From positions 141,762 to 205,761 of the forward strand of contig NZ_BAFU01000068.1 in the NCBI RefSeq assembly GCF_000308495.1: a stretch of 64,000 nt of DNA, written 5' to 3'. This DNA is from Nocardia brevicatena NBRC 12119. Its GTDB lineage: Bacteria; Actinomycetota; Actinomycetes; Mycobacteriales; Mycobacteriaceae. Shown here piece after piece: positions 9,021 to 18,773 of this stretch. The position numbers and the translations under genes were made by a program. Every line of letters starts with the position of its first letter. Position 1 is the stretch's first letter. The notes below the pieces were generated by a model. It did no database searches. It saw nothing but the letters and a program-made list of their open reading frames with translations, and was not told where the DNA came from.

Positions 9021-9352
9021 CGCACCCTCCCGACGGGCACGGTATCGGCGACCAACTCGGTCACCTCGATATCGATATAGACGACGCCCAGCCCGGTCAG
9101 TTCCTCCGTGCGCTGCCGCAGATGCGCCCGACAGGCGTCGGTGACCCGGCCGACCGGTTCGGGATACCGCACCGGCAACCGCACGCTCAGCGCGGTCCAG
9201 TCGCCGGAGACCACGGCTTCCACCTTGGCCTTCCCCGCCACCCCCGGGACCTCCGCGGCCAGATGCGCGGCGATCCGCCGCACCGCACGACCGCTCACCG
9301 TCGTGACGCCCGGTGGTTCGGCGGGCGGCAGCGCCCCGATATCCACGGTCAT
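9017..9352 (-). CDS. Asp23/Gls24-family envelope stress protein
   Basis: This 111-residue protein shows the compact Asp23 pattern: VSGRAVRRIAAHLAAEVPGV, then WTALSVRLPVRYPEPV and a long helix ending in LGVVYIDIEVTELV. These proteins are peripheral, membrane-associated and stress-induced in Gram-positive bacteria. Start and stop overlap the neighbouring genes by four bases in both directions, which fits a tightly coupled operon. Confidence 0.82.
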   Translation of the reverse strand: MTVDIGALPPAEPPGVTTVSGRAVRRIAAHLAAEVPGVAGKAKVEAVVSGDWTALSVRLPVRYPEPVGRVTDACRAHLRQRTEELTGLGVVYIDIEVTELVADTVPVGRVR

Positions 9353-9540
9353 CGGCGGTTCCGGGGCTGTCGTGCCGACCGGAGCAGTCCGTCCAGATCG
9401 ATCTCACCGTCGAGCCACCGGCCGATCAGCAGACCTCCGGCCGTGAATACCGCGACGGTCAGGAACGCGCCGAACCCACCGAGCGCGGCGGCCAGACCGA
9501 GCGCGACGCTGATCAGCAGGCATATCGAGGTGGCGTTCAC
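9349..9540 (-). CDS. Small two-helix membrane protein (DUF2273-like)
   Basis: A 63-residue protein starting at GTG 9540 consists mainly of two transmembrane helices (ICLLISVALGLAAALGGF and FLTVAVFTAGGLLIGRWL) with a short basic tail. Size and position between two Asp23 genes match the DUF2273 proteins of Asp23 operons. An SD-like GGAG lies about eight bases upstream, which favours this start over an in-frame ATG further up. Confidence 0.75.
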   Translation of the reverse strand: MNATSICLLISVALGLAAALGGFGAFLTVAVFTAGGLLIGRWLDGEIDLDGLLRSARQPRNRR

Positions 9541-9565
9541 AATCGGCTCCTCTCCGAGCGCCGGG

Positions 9566-10096
9566 CTAGTGCACCCGGCCGGTGGGGACGTCGGACTCGT
9601 CGTCTCCCGGGATATGGACATCATTGACGTTGATATTGACCTCGACCACCTCGAGCGCGGTCATCTGCTCGATCGCGATGATGACATTGCGACGCACCAC
9701 CCGGGCCACCTCGGCGATATGCACGCCGTATTCGACCACGATCTCCAGGTCGACGGCCGCCTGTTTCTCCCCGACCTCGACCGAAACGCCCTGCCCGATA
9801 CTGGAGGAGGCGCCGGGGATACGGTCGCGCAAGGCGCCGAACGCCCGGCCGCCACCACCGCCGAGGGCGTGCACCCCGGGGACCTCGCGGGCGGCCAATC
9901 CGGCCACCTTCTGCACTACGATATCGGCGATGGTGGTGGTGCCCTTCTCGGTCACCAGGGCATGTTCCCTACCCGCCGGGGCGGGCGGCGCGGCCGGCGG
10001 CATATCCGCCGAGCCCGTTGCCGTACGAGCCTTTTCACCGAGTGATGTACCGCTGTCGAGGGGACCGGAAGCGGTCTCGGCACTGGACGGAGCCAT
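9566..10096 (-). CDS. Asp23/Gls24-family protein
   Basis: The 176-residue protein has a disordered alanine/proline-rich N terminus of about 55 residues, then a full Asp23 domain: GTTTIADIVVQKVAGLAARE, VSVEVGEKQAAVDLEIVVEYG and a VRRNVIIAIEQMTALEVVEV helix-strand. It is the most canonical Asp23 member of the cluster. The ATG at 10096 follows an AGGAGG-like stretch. A 78-base gap to the preceding gene, AT-rich for this genome, could hold an internal promoter. Confidence 0.87.
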   Translation of the reverse strand: MAPSSAETASGPLDSGTSLGEKARTATGSADMPPAAPPAPAGREHALVTEKGTTTIADIVVQKVAGLAAREVPGVHALGGGGGRAFGALRDRIPGASSSIGQGVSVEVGEKQAAVDLEIVVEYGVHIAEVARVVRRNVIIAIEQMTALEVVEVNINVNDVHIPGDDESDVPTGRVH

Positions 10097-10174
10097 TCGA
10101 TTCCTCCTGATCACGTTGAAATACGTTCCATTCGTATATATCCGCTGCGCGGGACACGGGGACGGGTGCGGTGC

Positions 10175-10504
10175 TCACCGGATGGCCTCCCGTCCGGAAA
10201 CGGCCGCGGCGTCGAGTTCGGTGACCACCAACCGCAGCTCGGCCCCTTCCCACGCGGTACCGGCCAATACGGCACGAATCGCCGCGGCGGCCCGATCCAG
10301 CAGCGGTGGCAGCGGCAGCGCGGCGGCGACCACCCGGACCTCGACCACCTCGGGCGCGAGATCCACAGCGAACTTCCTGCTGTCCCAGGGACAACGGACC
10401 GAGTTCTCCCGGACGATCGGTATCGCGAGCTGTATACCGGTGACGCTCTCGACCGCGCCGAAGATTCGGTTGTCGATGTTGTCGCCGGCGCGTCGGTCGG
10501 CCAT
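10175..10504 (-). CDS. Small Asp23-operon protein
   Basis: The 109-residue product starts at ATG 10504, sharing one base with the stop of the upstream gene. It shows an alternating strand/helix pattern like a shortened Asp23 fold: FAVDLAPEVVEVRVVAAALPL and WEGAELRLVVTELDA. Motif-level recognition is weak, so assignment to the Asp23 superfamily rests on composition, size and position. It is probably translated together with its neighbours. Confidence 0.7.
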   Translation of the reverse strand: MADRRAGDNIDNRIFGAVESVTGIQLAIPIVRENSVRCPWDSRKFAVDLAPEVVEVRVVAAALPLPPLLDRAAAAIRAVLAGTAWEGAELRLVVTELDAAAVSGREAIR

Positions 10505-10875
10505 CACCGCACCTCCGGCTCGATATCCAGGATGGTCACCCAGACCTCCGCCACCCGTTGCCCGGTCTGCTCCCACACCACCCGGGCCACTTCCTCCTGC
10601 ACCGCGTGTCCCACCTCCACCGCCGGCCGGCCCGCCGCGATGGCGATATCGACCTGTACGAGCAGGCCGGTCTCGCCGCGGCGCACCCGTACCCCTTCGG
10701 CCGGCGCCGGGTCGATACCCTTCCAGCGCCGGCGGCCCGCGCGTAGCACCGTGGACACGAGTCCCCGGATACCCGGTTCCAGCCGCATTACACCCGGGGT
10801 AGCGGCAGCGGCCCCGGCGGCAACAGCGGCGATCACCGGTGGTTCCACCACGACCGACAGCGGACCGGCCGTCAT
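10504..10875 (-). CDS. Asp23-like protein
   Basis: This 123-residue protein contains an Asp23-like core: VIAAVAAGAAAATPGVMRLE, LLVQVDIAIAAGRPAVEVG and VARVVWEQTGQRVAEVWVTI. It lacks the long N-terminal extension seen in the protein at 9566-10096. It overlaps the preceding gene by four bases and the following one by one base, consistent with a single multicistronic message started by the sigma-factor gene upstream. Confidence 0.78.
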   Translation of the reverse strand: MTAGPLSVVVEPPVIAAVAAGAAAATPGVMRLEPGIRGLVSTVLRAGRRRWKGIDPAPAEGVRVRRGETGLLVQVDIAIAAGRPAVEVGHAVQEEVARVVWEQTGQRVAEVWVTILDIEPEVR

Positions 10876-11468
10876 GGCCGGTCTCCGGAACCGTTCTCGG
10901 TGTAGACATCACCCAGGTGGACATCGAACCGATGCACCGCCGTACCGATTCGCTCGGGCAGGGCGATACGCACCCGCTCGCGCACGGCCGTCAGCGACTC
11001 GGCCGTATCGGCGCCGAACCGGATCGCGACGGTGAGTTCGATATCGACCAGGTGTTCCCCACCGGGCCCGGCGTCGGCCGCGGCAACCCGGCAGCGGCGG
11101 GCCCGCACTCCCGACACGGAATCGGCGGCGTAGCGCACCACGGCGGCCACCGCCTGTTCGCTGATCTGCACCTGGCCGGGCCGTGAGGTCGGTAGCGCGA
11201 GGATGCGGCCGCGACGCATCTCGGCCCGGACGGTGGACATGATGCGCTCGCTCAGATCGGGGGGCGGTGCCTCCGGTTCGTCGATCAATTGCCGGGTCGC
11301 CTCACGCAGGGCCTTCAGGCTTTCGCGGGCAGCCCGGCAGTGCTGGCAGTCGATCTCGTGTGCGTCGGCGTGCCCGGACTCCACCGCGTCGAGCCGCTCC
11401 CAGACCTGTTCCAGGTCGCGGCCGCAGGGCAGCCGATAGTCCGGTTCGGTCGTCTCGTTCACCGCCAT
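10872..11468 (-). CDS. Zinc-finger/Asp23 fusion, probable anti-sigma factor
   Basis: The 198-residue protein joins two modules. Residues 1-60 resemble an anti-sigma zinc finger: LPCGRDLEQVWERL, then HEIDCQHCRAARESLKAL with the H-x3-C-x2-C spacing of ZAS/HC2 domains. Residues about 90-190 are Asp23-like (VQISEQAVAAVVRYAADSV, HLVDIELTVAIRFGAD). It starts at ATG 11468 inside the 3' end of the ECF sigma gene. I infer that it holds the sigma factor inactive and that the Asp23 part links the response to the envelope proteins made downstream. Confidence 0.78.
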   Translation of the reverse strand: MAVNETTEPDYRLPCGRDLEQVWERLDAVESGHADAHEIDCQHCRAARESLKALREATRQLIDEPEAPPPDLSERIMSTVRAEMRRGRILALPTSRPGQVQISEQAVAAVVRYAADSVSGVRARRCRVAAADAGPGGEHLVDIELTVAIRFGADTAESLTAVRERVRIALPERIGTAVHRFDVHLGDVYTENGSGDRP

Positions 11469-12028
11469 GGCTTCATCACCTCGGACAATTGGGCGCGGGC
11501 CCGCGTGATACGTCCGCGTACCGCAGTGGTGTCGGCTTCGACGATATCGCCGATCGCCGCGTAGGAGAGCCCGTGTACTTCGCGCAGCAGCCAGCAGACG
11601 CGCTGCTCGGGGGTCAGGCGATCCTGCAGGGCCGCGTTCAGGGCTTCCAGTCGGGTGCCGACCTGGACGGCGTGCTCGGGGCGGGTGTCCGCGCGAGTCG
11701 GCTCGGTGCTGTCCGGGTCCATGTCGACCCGCGACCGACGGGACCGGATCAGGTTCAGGCATTGATCGGTCGTCATCCGGTAGAGCCGGCCCACGAACGC
11801 CGCGTCGTCGTTGAGTTGCGGCAGGCGGCGCCACGCGGTGAGGAAGACCTTCTGAACGGTGTCCTCGGCGTCGGGCCGGTCGTTCAGCATTTTCCATGCC
11901 AGCCGGAACATAAGGGACTGATAGCGCAGCACCAACTGCTCATAGGCCCGCACATCACCGTCGCGGGCCCTGCTGACCAGGGTGGCGTCGTCCGGTGTCG
12001 CATGCGGTAGGGGTTCGATTGCGGTCAC
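11459..12028 (-). CDS. ECF-family RNA polymerase sigma factor
   Basis: The 189-residue protein has region 2 (YEQLVLRYQSLMFRLAWKML, DAEDTVQKVFLTAWRRL) and region 4 (LTPEQRVCWLLREVHGLSYAAI, followed by a helix-turn-helix). No C-terminal extension is present. A GGAGGAGGTGA ribosome-binding site lies six to seven bases before the GTG at 12028, so that start is chosen over an in-frame ATG at 12043. It heads the Asp23 operon and likely autoregulates it together with the zinc-finger/Asp23 protein. Confidence 0.93.
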   Translation of the reverse strand: MTAIEPLPHATPDDATLVSRARDGDVRAYEQLVLRYQSLMFRLAWKMLNDRPDAEDTVQKVFLTAWRRLPQLNDDAAFVGRLYRMTTDQCLNLIRSRRSRVDMDPDSTEPTRADTRPEHAVQVGTRLEALNAALQDRLTPEQRVCWLLREVHGLSYAAIGDIVEADTTAVRGRITRARAQLSEVMKPWR

Positions 12029-12531
12029 GCTCACCTCCTCCACCGCTCGGCCCGTCCATTACCGGTTGGGAAACGTCACGTCCGATTATTCCGCGATCAC
12101 CGGCCCTGGGAGCATGGCCTCTTCGGTCACGAGTTGGCTCGTGGGGAACTATCCGCGCAACGCTCTCGTTAACGCGGAGAGTGTCCGAAGAGATATACCG
12201 GACAGGCCGTGGCGATCCTTCATACACCGAGGGCTCGACACCGTCGATGATCGCTGAGCGTTTGCCCTCTCTCGTAGGTGCCATGTCTACCCATGAGTTC
12301 CAGCTGTACGACCGTATCGATTCGTCCGAGTTAGACCACGCTCTACCCTCGAAAATAACTTTCACCAAGCAATTTCCGGCTCTACAGTGGAAGCGGAACA
12401 TCCACCGCAAGAGCTCGGACAGCGCGTGTGTGATCGGTGTCTCATAATTTGCTGCGTGCACCTTCGTCAGCGAACGAGTCATTACAGTTGAGTGCCAATA
12501 GAGGCGCGAGCACGACACGGAAGGTTCTGCC
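12029..12531. other. Intergenic region without a supported gene
   Basis: About 500 bases separate the divergent ECF sigma gene and the small membrane protein gene. I see no credible coding frame or RNA gene. It presumably holds the sigma operon promoter(s) near 12050-12120, but no element stands out strongly enough to mark. Confidence 0.4.
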
Positions 12532-12840
12532 ATGGCTCGCCACGCTGCCACCAGCGCGGAAAACCCACGCGTCACCTCCCCCTTGCCCGAAAACCACGAC
12601 CATAACGGTTTTATAACCCGAAACCCGGGGTACTCGAAGAACATGACAGCACTGCGCAACCGACCTGCCCGGATCGCCGGCATGGAATGGGGCACCGCGC
12701 TGCTGGCCTTGGCCACGTGCCTCACCTTCACCGTCGGGATCGCCGCCATCACCCAATCCGTGGCGGACGCCCTGGTAGCCACCGCCAGTATCGCGGTGGG
12801 CCTCGCGGTCACGCTGAGAACACTGCGCTCGGCCCGCTAG
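12532..12840 (+). CDS. Small two-helix membrane protein
   Basis: The 102-residue product has a polar N terminus and two transmembrane helices (about residues 52-72 and 77-96: TALLALATCLTFTVGIAAI and LVATASIAVGLAVTL). GGAAGG seven bases upstream supports the ATG at 12532; an internal ATG at 12643 is also possible. No family is recognised. It is divergent from the ECF/Asp23 operon and could be part of the same envelope response, which is a guess. Confidence 0.55.
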   Translation: MARHAATSAENPRVTSPLPENHDHNGFITRNPGYSKNMTALRNRPARIAGMEWGTALLALATCLTFTVGIAAITQSVADALVATASIAVGLAVTLRTLRSAR

Positions 12841-12856
12841 CGGCCCCCTTCCGGGC

Positions 12857-12900
12857 GGGCCCGTCGAGTCCCTGCACCCTCGCCGGACCTCGACGGGCCC
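12857..12900 (+). terminator. Terminator-like hairpin
   Basis: A perfect 12-bp inverted repeat (GGGCCCGTCGAG at 12857-12868 and its complement at 12889-12900) starts 17 bases after the stop of the small membrane protein gene. There is no U tract, which is common for actinomycete terminators. Confidence 0.5.
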
Positions 12901-13080
12901 GGCCGACCGTACCCGCGATCACGGGAGCGCGGGTACCACGCGCTACCGCCGGACACCAGGCCGATGACAAAGCCGGCGGTCTCCTCCATCTGCCGGGCCC
13001 GCGTCAACGACCCCGGCATGGGCCGGCTCCGCCCCGCGTCTCGCACCGGTCCCCCGACCACCCGCAAGGCCGCGGGATCG

Positions 13081-13512
13081 TCACCACAGAGGACGACGGT
13101 CGTCGATCCGGCCCCCGCACTCTTCCAGTGACTCGCGGGAATCGGATAGACGGAACGCCTTCACCACCCGGACCTCGGGAGCCGACGTGCCGATGCGCTG
13201 GGCCCCGGAAGCGCCGGGCTCGGTCAACAGCACACCGACACCATGCTCGACGGTGTTGGTCGGATCGATCACCGGGACATCCGCGAGGGCGCCCTCGTCC
13301 GCGCCGACACGGCGCAGCGTCTCCTCCACGCCGCCCCACGACACGGCCGACAACACCGCGTCCGCGCCGCGCAGCGCATCCTGCGCCGCGGCCACCGTGG
13401 CAGCGTCGGCGAGCCGGCGCTCCGACAGCACCGCGCGGACCGACCGGTTCGGATTTTCCAATAGCCAAGTGGAACAAGGGTATTCGCGAGAAGTACCTCC
13501 CATTTCTGACAA
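13081..13512 (-). pseudogene. F420-dependent NADP oxidoreductase-like fragment
   Basis: The middle of this frame reads like the Rossmann domain of the NADP oxidoreductase coenzyme F420-dependent family: ALRGADAVLSAVSW, DVPVIDPTNTVEHG and APEVRVVKAFRLSD. The nucleotide-binding GxGxxG start is absent and the sequence after the VKAF motif does not fit the family. Both ends seem lost, so I call it a remnant. A short intact protein with a new N terminus is less likely. Confidence 0.5.
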
Positions 13513-13545
13513 TAGAGAGGACTATGCAGGCCGTACTGTGACGAT

Positions 13546-14259
13546 ATGTCCAGCGAGCGTTCTCCGTGGTACTCGTCACGCCGCGCTTCGATTCAACCCA
13601 CCGAGCAGCTCGACGGACGCCCCGGGACCGGGACCCCCACAGCGTCTCCCGGTCCCGACCTTCCGCCCATGCCGCCCGAGCCCGCTATCCCGCCCGCACC
13701 CGAATGGCAGCCGGGCAGGGCCGCGTTCGTCGGCCTCTGTCTCGGTCTCGTACTGCTGGTGGCGACCTTCTACTTCAGCGTGGGCCAACCCGCCCTGCAC
13801 ACTCCCGCCGCCGCGACCCCCACCACCACCGTCCCCGAGGCGGCCGACTCCACCCCGACACCCAGCGTCTCCCAGAGGCCGACCGCTCCACCTACCCGGT
13901 CCACCTCCGATAAAGCGGACCTCGGTGTGGGAGTGGCATTCGGCAAGATCATCGAGACCGACGGTTCCACCCTCATCGTGGCCAGCCCTTTCGGCGGGAA
14001 GAAGACCACCGTCCACACCCACCCCCGCACCAAGGTGTACGTACTGATCGCAACCCAGGTGAAGGCGCTTCGCGTCGGCGCCGCGATCGCGGTGTACGGG
14101 CGCAGACACCCCGATGGCTCGGTCACCGCCGACGTGATCACCGGGACCTCCCTCGGGCTTCTGGTACCGCGCGGCGCCGGGGACGACCCGCTGTCGACCA
14201 CGCGGAGCACCCTTTCGAAAAACCCCGTCCCGACCGGTGGGGGCATACATTCCCCCTGA
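13546..14259 (+). CDS. Membrane-anchored protein with a DUF5666-like domain
   Basis: The 237-residue protein has a proline-rich cytoplasmic N terminus, one transmembrane helix at about residues 60-80 (FVGLCLGLVLLVATFYFSV) and a Thr/Pro-rich linker. An extracellular beta-rich domain follows (VAFGKIIETDGSTLIVASP, TTVHTHPRTKVYV, GAAIAVYGRRHPDGSVTADVI). That pattern resembles the OB-like DUF5666 domain. Function is unknown. It is divergent from the F420 fragment and convergent with the beta-propeller gene. Confidence 0.7.
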   Translation: MSSERSPWYSSRRASIQPTEQLDGRPGTGTPTASPGPDLPPMPPEPAIPPAPEWQPGRAAFVGLCLGLVLLVATFYFSVGQPALHTPAAATPTTTVPEAADSTPTPSVSQRPTAPPTRSTSDKADLGVGVAFGKIIETDGSTLIVASPFGGKKTTVHTHPRTKVYVLIATQVKALRVGAAIAVYGRRHPDGSVTADVITGTSLGLLVPRGAGDDPLSTTRSTLSKNPVPTGGGIHSP

Positions 14260-14415
14260 CCGGCGGCCGGCGGATCGCACCGACACCGACCACGGTCCCG
14301 TTACGGGTTTCGCGGATCCACCGTCTTGTCCATCGACACCACCCGGTCCGTGCCGCGGAACCGAGGCGCCGGCCTCGGCGCGGACCGTGCCGCCGATCCC
14401 GGGCCGCTCATCGCG

Positions 14416-15390
14416 CTACCGCCGGCGCGGATCGGCCGGCGTGAGGTCCACACCGGCCGGTGGGCGCAGCCGCCGCAGGGTGCCGTCCATACTGGTGACG
14501 AACAGGGCCCAGGAGTCGCCGTCGCGAGCGATGCGGACCGAGGTGGCGCCATCGGGCGGTATGCGGACCGGATCGGGGCGCCTGATCAGACCGGAGATGA
14601 TCGCACAACTCTTCCCGGTGCCCGGATCGATGCGGTAGACGGCGCCGATCGCGTGTTCGGCGAGGAAGAGGTCACCGTCGCGGGTGGCTTCCATATCGTC
14701 GGGAACCGAGACCAGCTCGGGAATTCCGGTCACGGGCATGGGATGGGCCGGGTCGTCGAGCGGGATACGGAAAACCCGCATCGTCATATTGTCGGTGTAG
14801 ATCGACGCACCGTCCGGGGCAAGCGCGAGACCGTTGGGCAGTGGCAGCGGCGACCAGATTTCGGTGAACTCGCTCGTGGCCGGCCGGTAGCGGGCGATAC
14901 CGGCCGGCCCGCCCTTCAGGCCCATGACGCTGAACGCCAGGTCGCCATCCGGGAGGACCAGCAGTCCGTTCGGCGAATCGAGGCCGGTGAGCAGGACCGT
15001 CACCGCGCCGGTGTCCAGGTCGTACCGCCGCAGGGTGCCGGGACCGGCGGCGTCCAGGCCGTCGCCGGTCAGGAAATACACGGAACGGTCCACCAACCGG
15101 ACGCCGGCCGGGTGATCGAGCCCGGTGAGCAGCGTCTCGAAGGTCCCGTCGGCGGCGATGTGGGCGAGGAACCCGTCCTGGATCCCGGTGACATAGAAAC
15201 CGCCCGAACCGTCGGAATCCAGGTTCTCCAGTTCGCCGACGCCCTCGACGATCGTGGTCGATTCCCATCCGTCCGCGCACATCGGCGGGAACTGTTGTGC
15301 CCGCGCGGGTACCGCGGAACCGATACCCGCCGCGACCGCGAGCGCGATCATCACCACACACCCGCGCGACCTCAGGATCCCCGATGTCAT
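14416..15390 (-). CDS. Secreted SMP-30/NHL-type beta-propeller protein
   Basis: A 324-residue protein begins at ATG 15390 with a signal peptide (basic start, [20 protein letters not shown], cleavage after ARA) and continues with repeated blades: [59 protein letters not shown] and [17 protein letters not shown]. These are the blades of a six-bladed SMP-30/gluconolactonase-like propeller. It would act outside the membrane. The substrate is unknown; a lactonase is the family norm, but catalytic residues cannot be verified by eye. Confidence 0.85.
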   Translation of the reverse strand: MTSGILRSRGCVVMIALAVAAGIGSAVPARAQQFPPMCADGWESTTIVEGVGELENLDSDGSGGFYVTGIQDGFLAHIAADGTFETLLTGLDHPAGVRLVDRSVYFLTGDGLDAAGPGTLRRYDLDTGAVTVLLTGLDSPNGLLVLPDGDLAFSVMGLKGGPAGIARYRPATSEFTEIWSPLPLPNGLALAPDGASIYTDNMTMRVFRIPLDDPAHPMPVTGIPELVSVPDDMEATRDGDLFLAEHAIGAVYRIDPGTGKSCAIISGLIRRPDPVRIPPDGATSVRIARDGDSWALFVTSMDGTLRRLRPPAGVDLTPADPRRR

Positions 15391-15524
15391 GCCGGACAAA
15401 CCAACAGCGCGGGCATCCGGGGGCGAATCGGTGTGAACCCCATCTTGTCCACATGTGGACTGTATCCGCTCGACCGGCCGTCGCTCGACTTTCGCGGCTT
15501 CGCGTGTCGGGCAACACTCGTAGG

Positions 15525-17420
15525 ATGGCCGCCGTGGATACCGCCGACACCGTGTACCTCGAACCTCCCGCCACCGAACCCGGAACGGATGCGGCCCACC
15601 AGGTGCTACATCGGGTGTTCGGCTACGAGAGCTTCCGGGGTGAACAGCACGAGATCGTGCGGCATGTGGTGGACGGCGGCGACGCACTGGTACTCATGCC
15701 GACCGGCGGCGGCAAATCACTGTGCTACCAGGTCCCCGCGCTGGTCCGCCCGGGGGTCGGGGTGGTGATCTCGCCCCTGATCGCGCTGATGCAGGACCAG
15801 GTGGACGCGCTCAGCGCGCTCGGGGTGCGGGCCGGATTCCTGAACTCGACCCAGTTCCCGGACGAGCGGCGCACGGTGGAGGCGCAATTCCTCGCGGGGG
15901 AACTGGATCTGCTGTACCTGGCACCGGAACGGCTGCGGCTGGAATCGACGGCGAACCTGTTCGACCGCGGCAGGATCGCCCTGTTCGCGATCGACGAGGC
16001 GCACTGCGTCTCGCAGTGGGGCCATGATTTCCGGCCCGACTATCTGGCGCTGTCGGTCCTGCACGAACGCTGGCCGGATGTCCCCCGAATCGCGCTGACC
16101 GCGACCGCTACCGAGAAGACCCGCGACGAGATCGTCTCCCGGCTCGATCTGGGCACGGCCCGCCGGTTCGTCGCCGGCTTCGACCGGCCCAACATCCAGT
16201 ACCGGATCGAACCGAAAAACCGCCCCGAGCGGCAGTTGCTCGATTTCATCCGCACCGAACACGCGGGCGACGCGGGCATCGTCTACTGCCTGTCCCGTAA
16301 TTCGGTCGAGAAGACCGCCGCATTCCTCACCGAGAACGGCATCGACGCGGTGCCATACCACGCCGGCCTGGACAACCGCACCCGCGCCGCGAACCAGGCC
16401 CGGTTCCTGCGCGAGGACGGTCTCGTGGTGGTCGCCACCATCGCCTTCGGAATGGGTATCGACAAACCCGACGTGCGGTTCGTCGCCCACCTGGACCTGC
16501 CCAAATCGGTCGAGGGCTACTACCAGGAAACCGGGCGCGCCGGGCGCGACGGCCTGGCCTCCACCGCGTGGATGGTCTACGGCCTGCAGGATGTGGTGCA
16601 GCAGCGCAAACTCATCGACGCCTCCGAGGGCGACGCCGCCCACCGCAGGCAGCTGCAATTGCATCTGGACGCCATGCTCGCCCTGTGCGAGACGGTGACC
16701 TGTCGCCGCACCCAGCTGCTCGCCTATTTCGGTCAGCACACCGAGCCGTGCGGAAACTGTGATACCTGCCTGCAGCCGCCGGAATCCTGGGACGGTACCG
16801 TCGCCGCGCAGAAGCTACTGTCCGCGGTGCTGCGGCTGAAACGGGAACGCGGTCAGAGCTTCGGCGCCGGGCATGTGATCGATATCCTGTTGGGCAAGAA
16901 GAACCAGAAGGTCCAGCAGTACGACCATCACGAGCTCAGCGTGTTCGGGGTGGGCACCGATCTGCGCGATACCGAGTGGCGGGGTGTGGTGCGACAGCTG
17001 CTGGCCCAGGGCCTGTTGGCCGTGCACGGGGATTACGGCGTGCTCACCCTCACCGAGGCCAGTAGCGAGGTGCTGTTCGACGGCCGCACCGTGCGCCTGC
17101 GCCGCGAACCGGAGCGTCCGGCTCCCGCTCGCGCCGTCCGCTCCGCCAAGGCCGCCAAGAGCGTCACGGCCGAGCTCACGGGCCCGGATGCCGAGTTGTT
17201 CGAGAAACTGCGCGAATGGCGGGCCGCCACCGCCAGGGAACAGGGAGTGCCCGCCTACGTGGTCTTCCACGACGCCACGCTGCGCGAGATCGCGGCCTGC
17301 AAACCGGCGGGTCTGGCCGGGCTGGGCGGTGTCACCGGAGTGGGCGAGAACAAGCTGGCCCGCTACGGCGAGCAAGTGCTCGAGGTACTCACGGACGCGG
17401 CGGACGATCCCGCACTGTGA
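15525..17420 (+). CDS. recQ: RecQ-family ATP-dependent DNA helicase
   Basis: The 631-residue protein holds every RecQ part. Helicase motif I is MPTGGGKS (about residues 60-67), motif II is DEAH in [21 protein letters not shown] with the RecQ aromatic loop, and the second RecA domain includes [13 protein letters not shown]. The zinc site follows (CETVTCRR...CGNCDTC), then a winged helix. The C terminus has an HRDC-like domain ([17 protein letters not shown]...[13 protein letters not shown]). It unwinds recombination and repair intermediates. ATG 15525 is used; GTG 15534 is the other option. Confidence 0.95.
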   Translation: MAAVDTADTVYLEPPATEPGTDAAHQVLHRVFGYESFRGEQHEIVRHVVDGGDALVLMPTGGGKSLCYQVPALVRPGVGVVISPLIALMQDQVDALSALGVRAGFLNSTQFPDERRTVEAQFLAGELDLLYLAPERLRLESTANLFDRGRIALFAIDEAHCVSQWGHDFRPDYLALSVLHERWPDVPRIALTATATEKTRDEIVSRLDLGTARRFVAGFDRPNIQYRIEPKNRPERQLLDFIRTEHAGDAGIVYCLSRNSVEKTAAFLTENGIDAVPYHAGLDNRTRAANQARFLREDGLVVVATIAFGMGIDKPDVRFVAHLDLPKSVEGYYQETGRAGRDGLASTAWMVYGLQDVVQQRKLIDASEGDAAHRRQLQLHLDAMLALCETVTCRRTQLLAYFGQHTEPCGNCDTCLQPPESWDGTVAAQKLLSAVLRLKRERGQSFGAGHVIDILLGKKNQKVQQYDHHELSVFGVGTDLRDTEWRGVVRQLLAQGLLAVHGDYGVLTLTEASSEVLFDGRTVRLRREPERPAPARAVRSAKAAKSVTAELTGPDAELFEKLREWRAATAREQGVPAYVVFHDATLREIAACKPAGLAGLGGVTGVGENKLARYGEQVLEVLTDAADDPAL

Positions 17421-17535
17421 CGCTCCCACCGGCGAGCAACGGGCACCACTCGTTCGGACCGGCCGCCGGATCCTGTTGGACACCCCGGCCCGGTATTCCC
17501 GCGCGGCGGAAAGCTCCCGACTAGCGTTATGCGAC

Positions 17536-17775
17536 ATGGAAACTGGTGACGGCTCCGGTGGGGAGGAAGTGGACGCCGGCGGTGGCACTCAGGGCGGCGA
17601 AGTACCCCGTCCTTCCGGCGCGACCGCCCGCCGCGGGGATCCCGCCGTGGAGATCACGTGGCTCGGCCGCCGCCTCCCACGCCGCCGACGCGGCCACCTG
17701 CCCCGGCTGTCTACCCTGTTACTGCTCGGCGCGTTCATTGCGGTGCTGGTGCTCTACCTGATGCTGCAACCATAA
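17536..17775 (+). CDS. Small single-pass membrane protein upstream of smpB
   Basis: The 79-residue product has a glycine/glutamate-rich N terminus, a basic stretch (LGRRLPRRRRGHLPRL) and a C-terminal transmembrane helix (LLLLGAFIAVLVLYLML). Topology suggests a cytoplasmic N terminus with a tail anchor. It ends 57 bases before smpB. No family is recognised. Confidence 0.5.
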   Translation: METGDGSGGEEVDAGGGTQGGEVPRPSGATARRGDPAVEITWLGRRLPRRRRGHLPRLSTLLLLGAFIAVLVLYLMLQP

Positions 17776-17832
17776 CGACCCGCCCGCGCACCGGGAATAA
17801 ACCGATTGCCCCGGAGCCTTAAGGTTGACGTT

Positions 17833-18306
17833 ATGAAGGAGAAGGGGCGCAAGGTCATCGCGACCAACCGCCGGGCACGGCACAACTACACGATCCTGGA
17901 TACCTATGAGGCCGGGATCGCGCTGGTCGGTACCGAGGTCAAGAGTCTGCGTGAGGGCAAGGCCTCGCTGGTGGACGCCTTCGCCACCGTGGACGACGGC
18001 GAGGTATGGCTGCGCGGGCTGCACATCCCCGAGTTCAGCCACGGCACCTGGACCAACCACGCGCCGCGCCGGGTCCGCAAGCTCCTGCTACACCGGCGGG
18101 AGATCGAGCGCCTGGTCGGCAAGTCCCGCGAAGGCAACCAGACCCTCGTTCCGCTGTCGATGTACTTCTCCGACGGCAAGGTGAAGGTCGAACTGGCCTT
18201 GGCCAAGGGTAAGCAGGACTACGACAAACGGCAGGACATCGCCCGCCGCACCGCCGAACGCGAGGTGACCAGGGAAATCGGCCGCCGTGTCAAGGGCATG
18301 CGGTAG
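17833..18306 (+). CDS. smpB: SsrA-binding protein SmpB
   Basis: The 157-residue protein is SmpB, which brings alanyl-tmRNA to stalled ribosomes. It begins [19 protein letters not shown], has the core [18 protein letters not shown] and [12 protein letters not shown]-like stretch, and ends in the basic tail [23 protein letters not shown] that enters the decoding site. ATG 17833 gives the family length. Its partner RNA ssrA lies 97 bases downstream. Confidence 0.97.
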   Translation: MKEKGRKVIATNRRARHNYTILDTYEAGIALVGTEVKSLREGKASLVDAFATVDDGEVWLRGLHIPEFSHGTWTNHAPRRVRKLLLHRREIERLVGKSREGNQTLVPLSMYFSDGKVKVELALAKGKQDYDKRQDIARRTAEREVTREIGRRVKGMR

Positions 18307-18403
18307 CGCGGATACGGTCGGGTGCACGCGCCCGAATAATGGGAATGCATCCGGCGAGCGAGGTGTTAACATAGCTGGCCGCGGCAAGATGCCGGGGACG
18401 TAC

Positions 18404-18773
18404 GGGGCTGAACGGTTTCGACTGCGTACGTTGATTCAAGGGAAGCGTGTCGGTGCAGGCAAGAGACCACCGTTAAGCGTCGTTGCAACCAATTAAGCGC
18501 CGATTCTCATCAGCGCGAGTACGCTCTCGCTGCCTAAGCGACAGCGTCTCTGTCGGCCCGGGATTCGCCCTCGCTCCCGGTGCCGGCATCAGCTAGAGGG
18601 CTCACCGTGCGGCTCGGTCGCGGAGTAGCACGGGACAGCACACAGCGACTGGGATCGTCATCCCGGCTTGTTCGCGAGACCGGGAGATCCGAGTAGAGGC
18701 ACAGCGAACTGCACACGGAGAAGCCTTGGTGACACTGCGGAGGACCCGGGTTCGATTCCCGGCAGCTCCACCA
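18404..18773 (+). ncRNA. ssrA: tmRNA (transfer-messenger RNA)
   Basis: The RNA runs from GGGGCTGAACGGTTTCGAC at 18404 to the T arm (GGGTTCGATTCCC) and CAGCTCCACCA at 18773. The 5' GGGGCUG pairs with 3' CAGCUCC (one G-U), so the tRNA-like acceptor stem is whole and CCA is encoded. The tag frame at 18499-18537 reads ADSHQREYALAA then TAA, close to the known mycobacterial tag. It rescues stalled ribosomes with SmpB. The 3' end is also the insertion point of the conjugative element: the recombinase frame on the other strand covers 18658-18773. TAACAT at 18367-18372 may be the -10 box. Confidence 0.97.

Noticed and set aside
18404-18773. Disruption of tmRNA by the element
   Set aside because: The acceptor stem, T arm, encoded CCA and tag frame are intact, so integration regenerated the 3' end.
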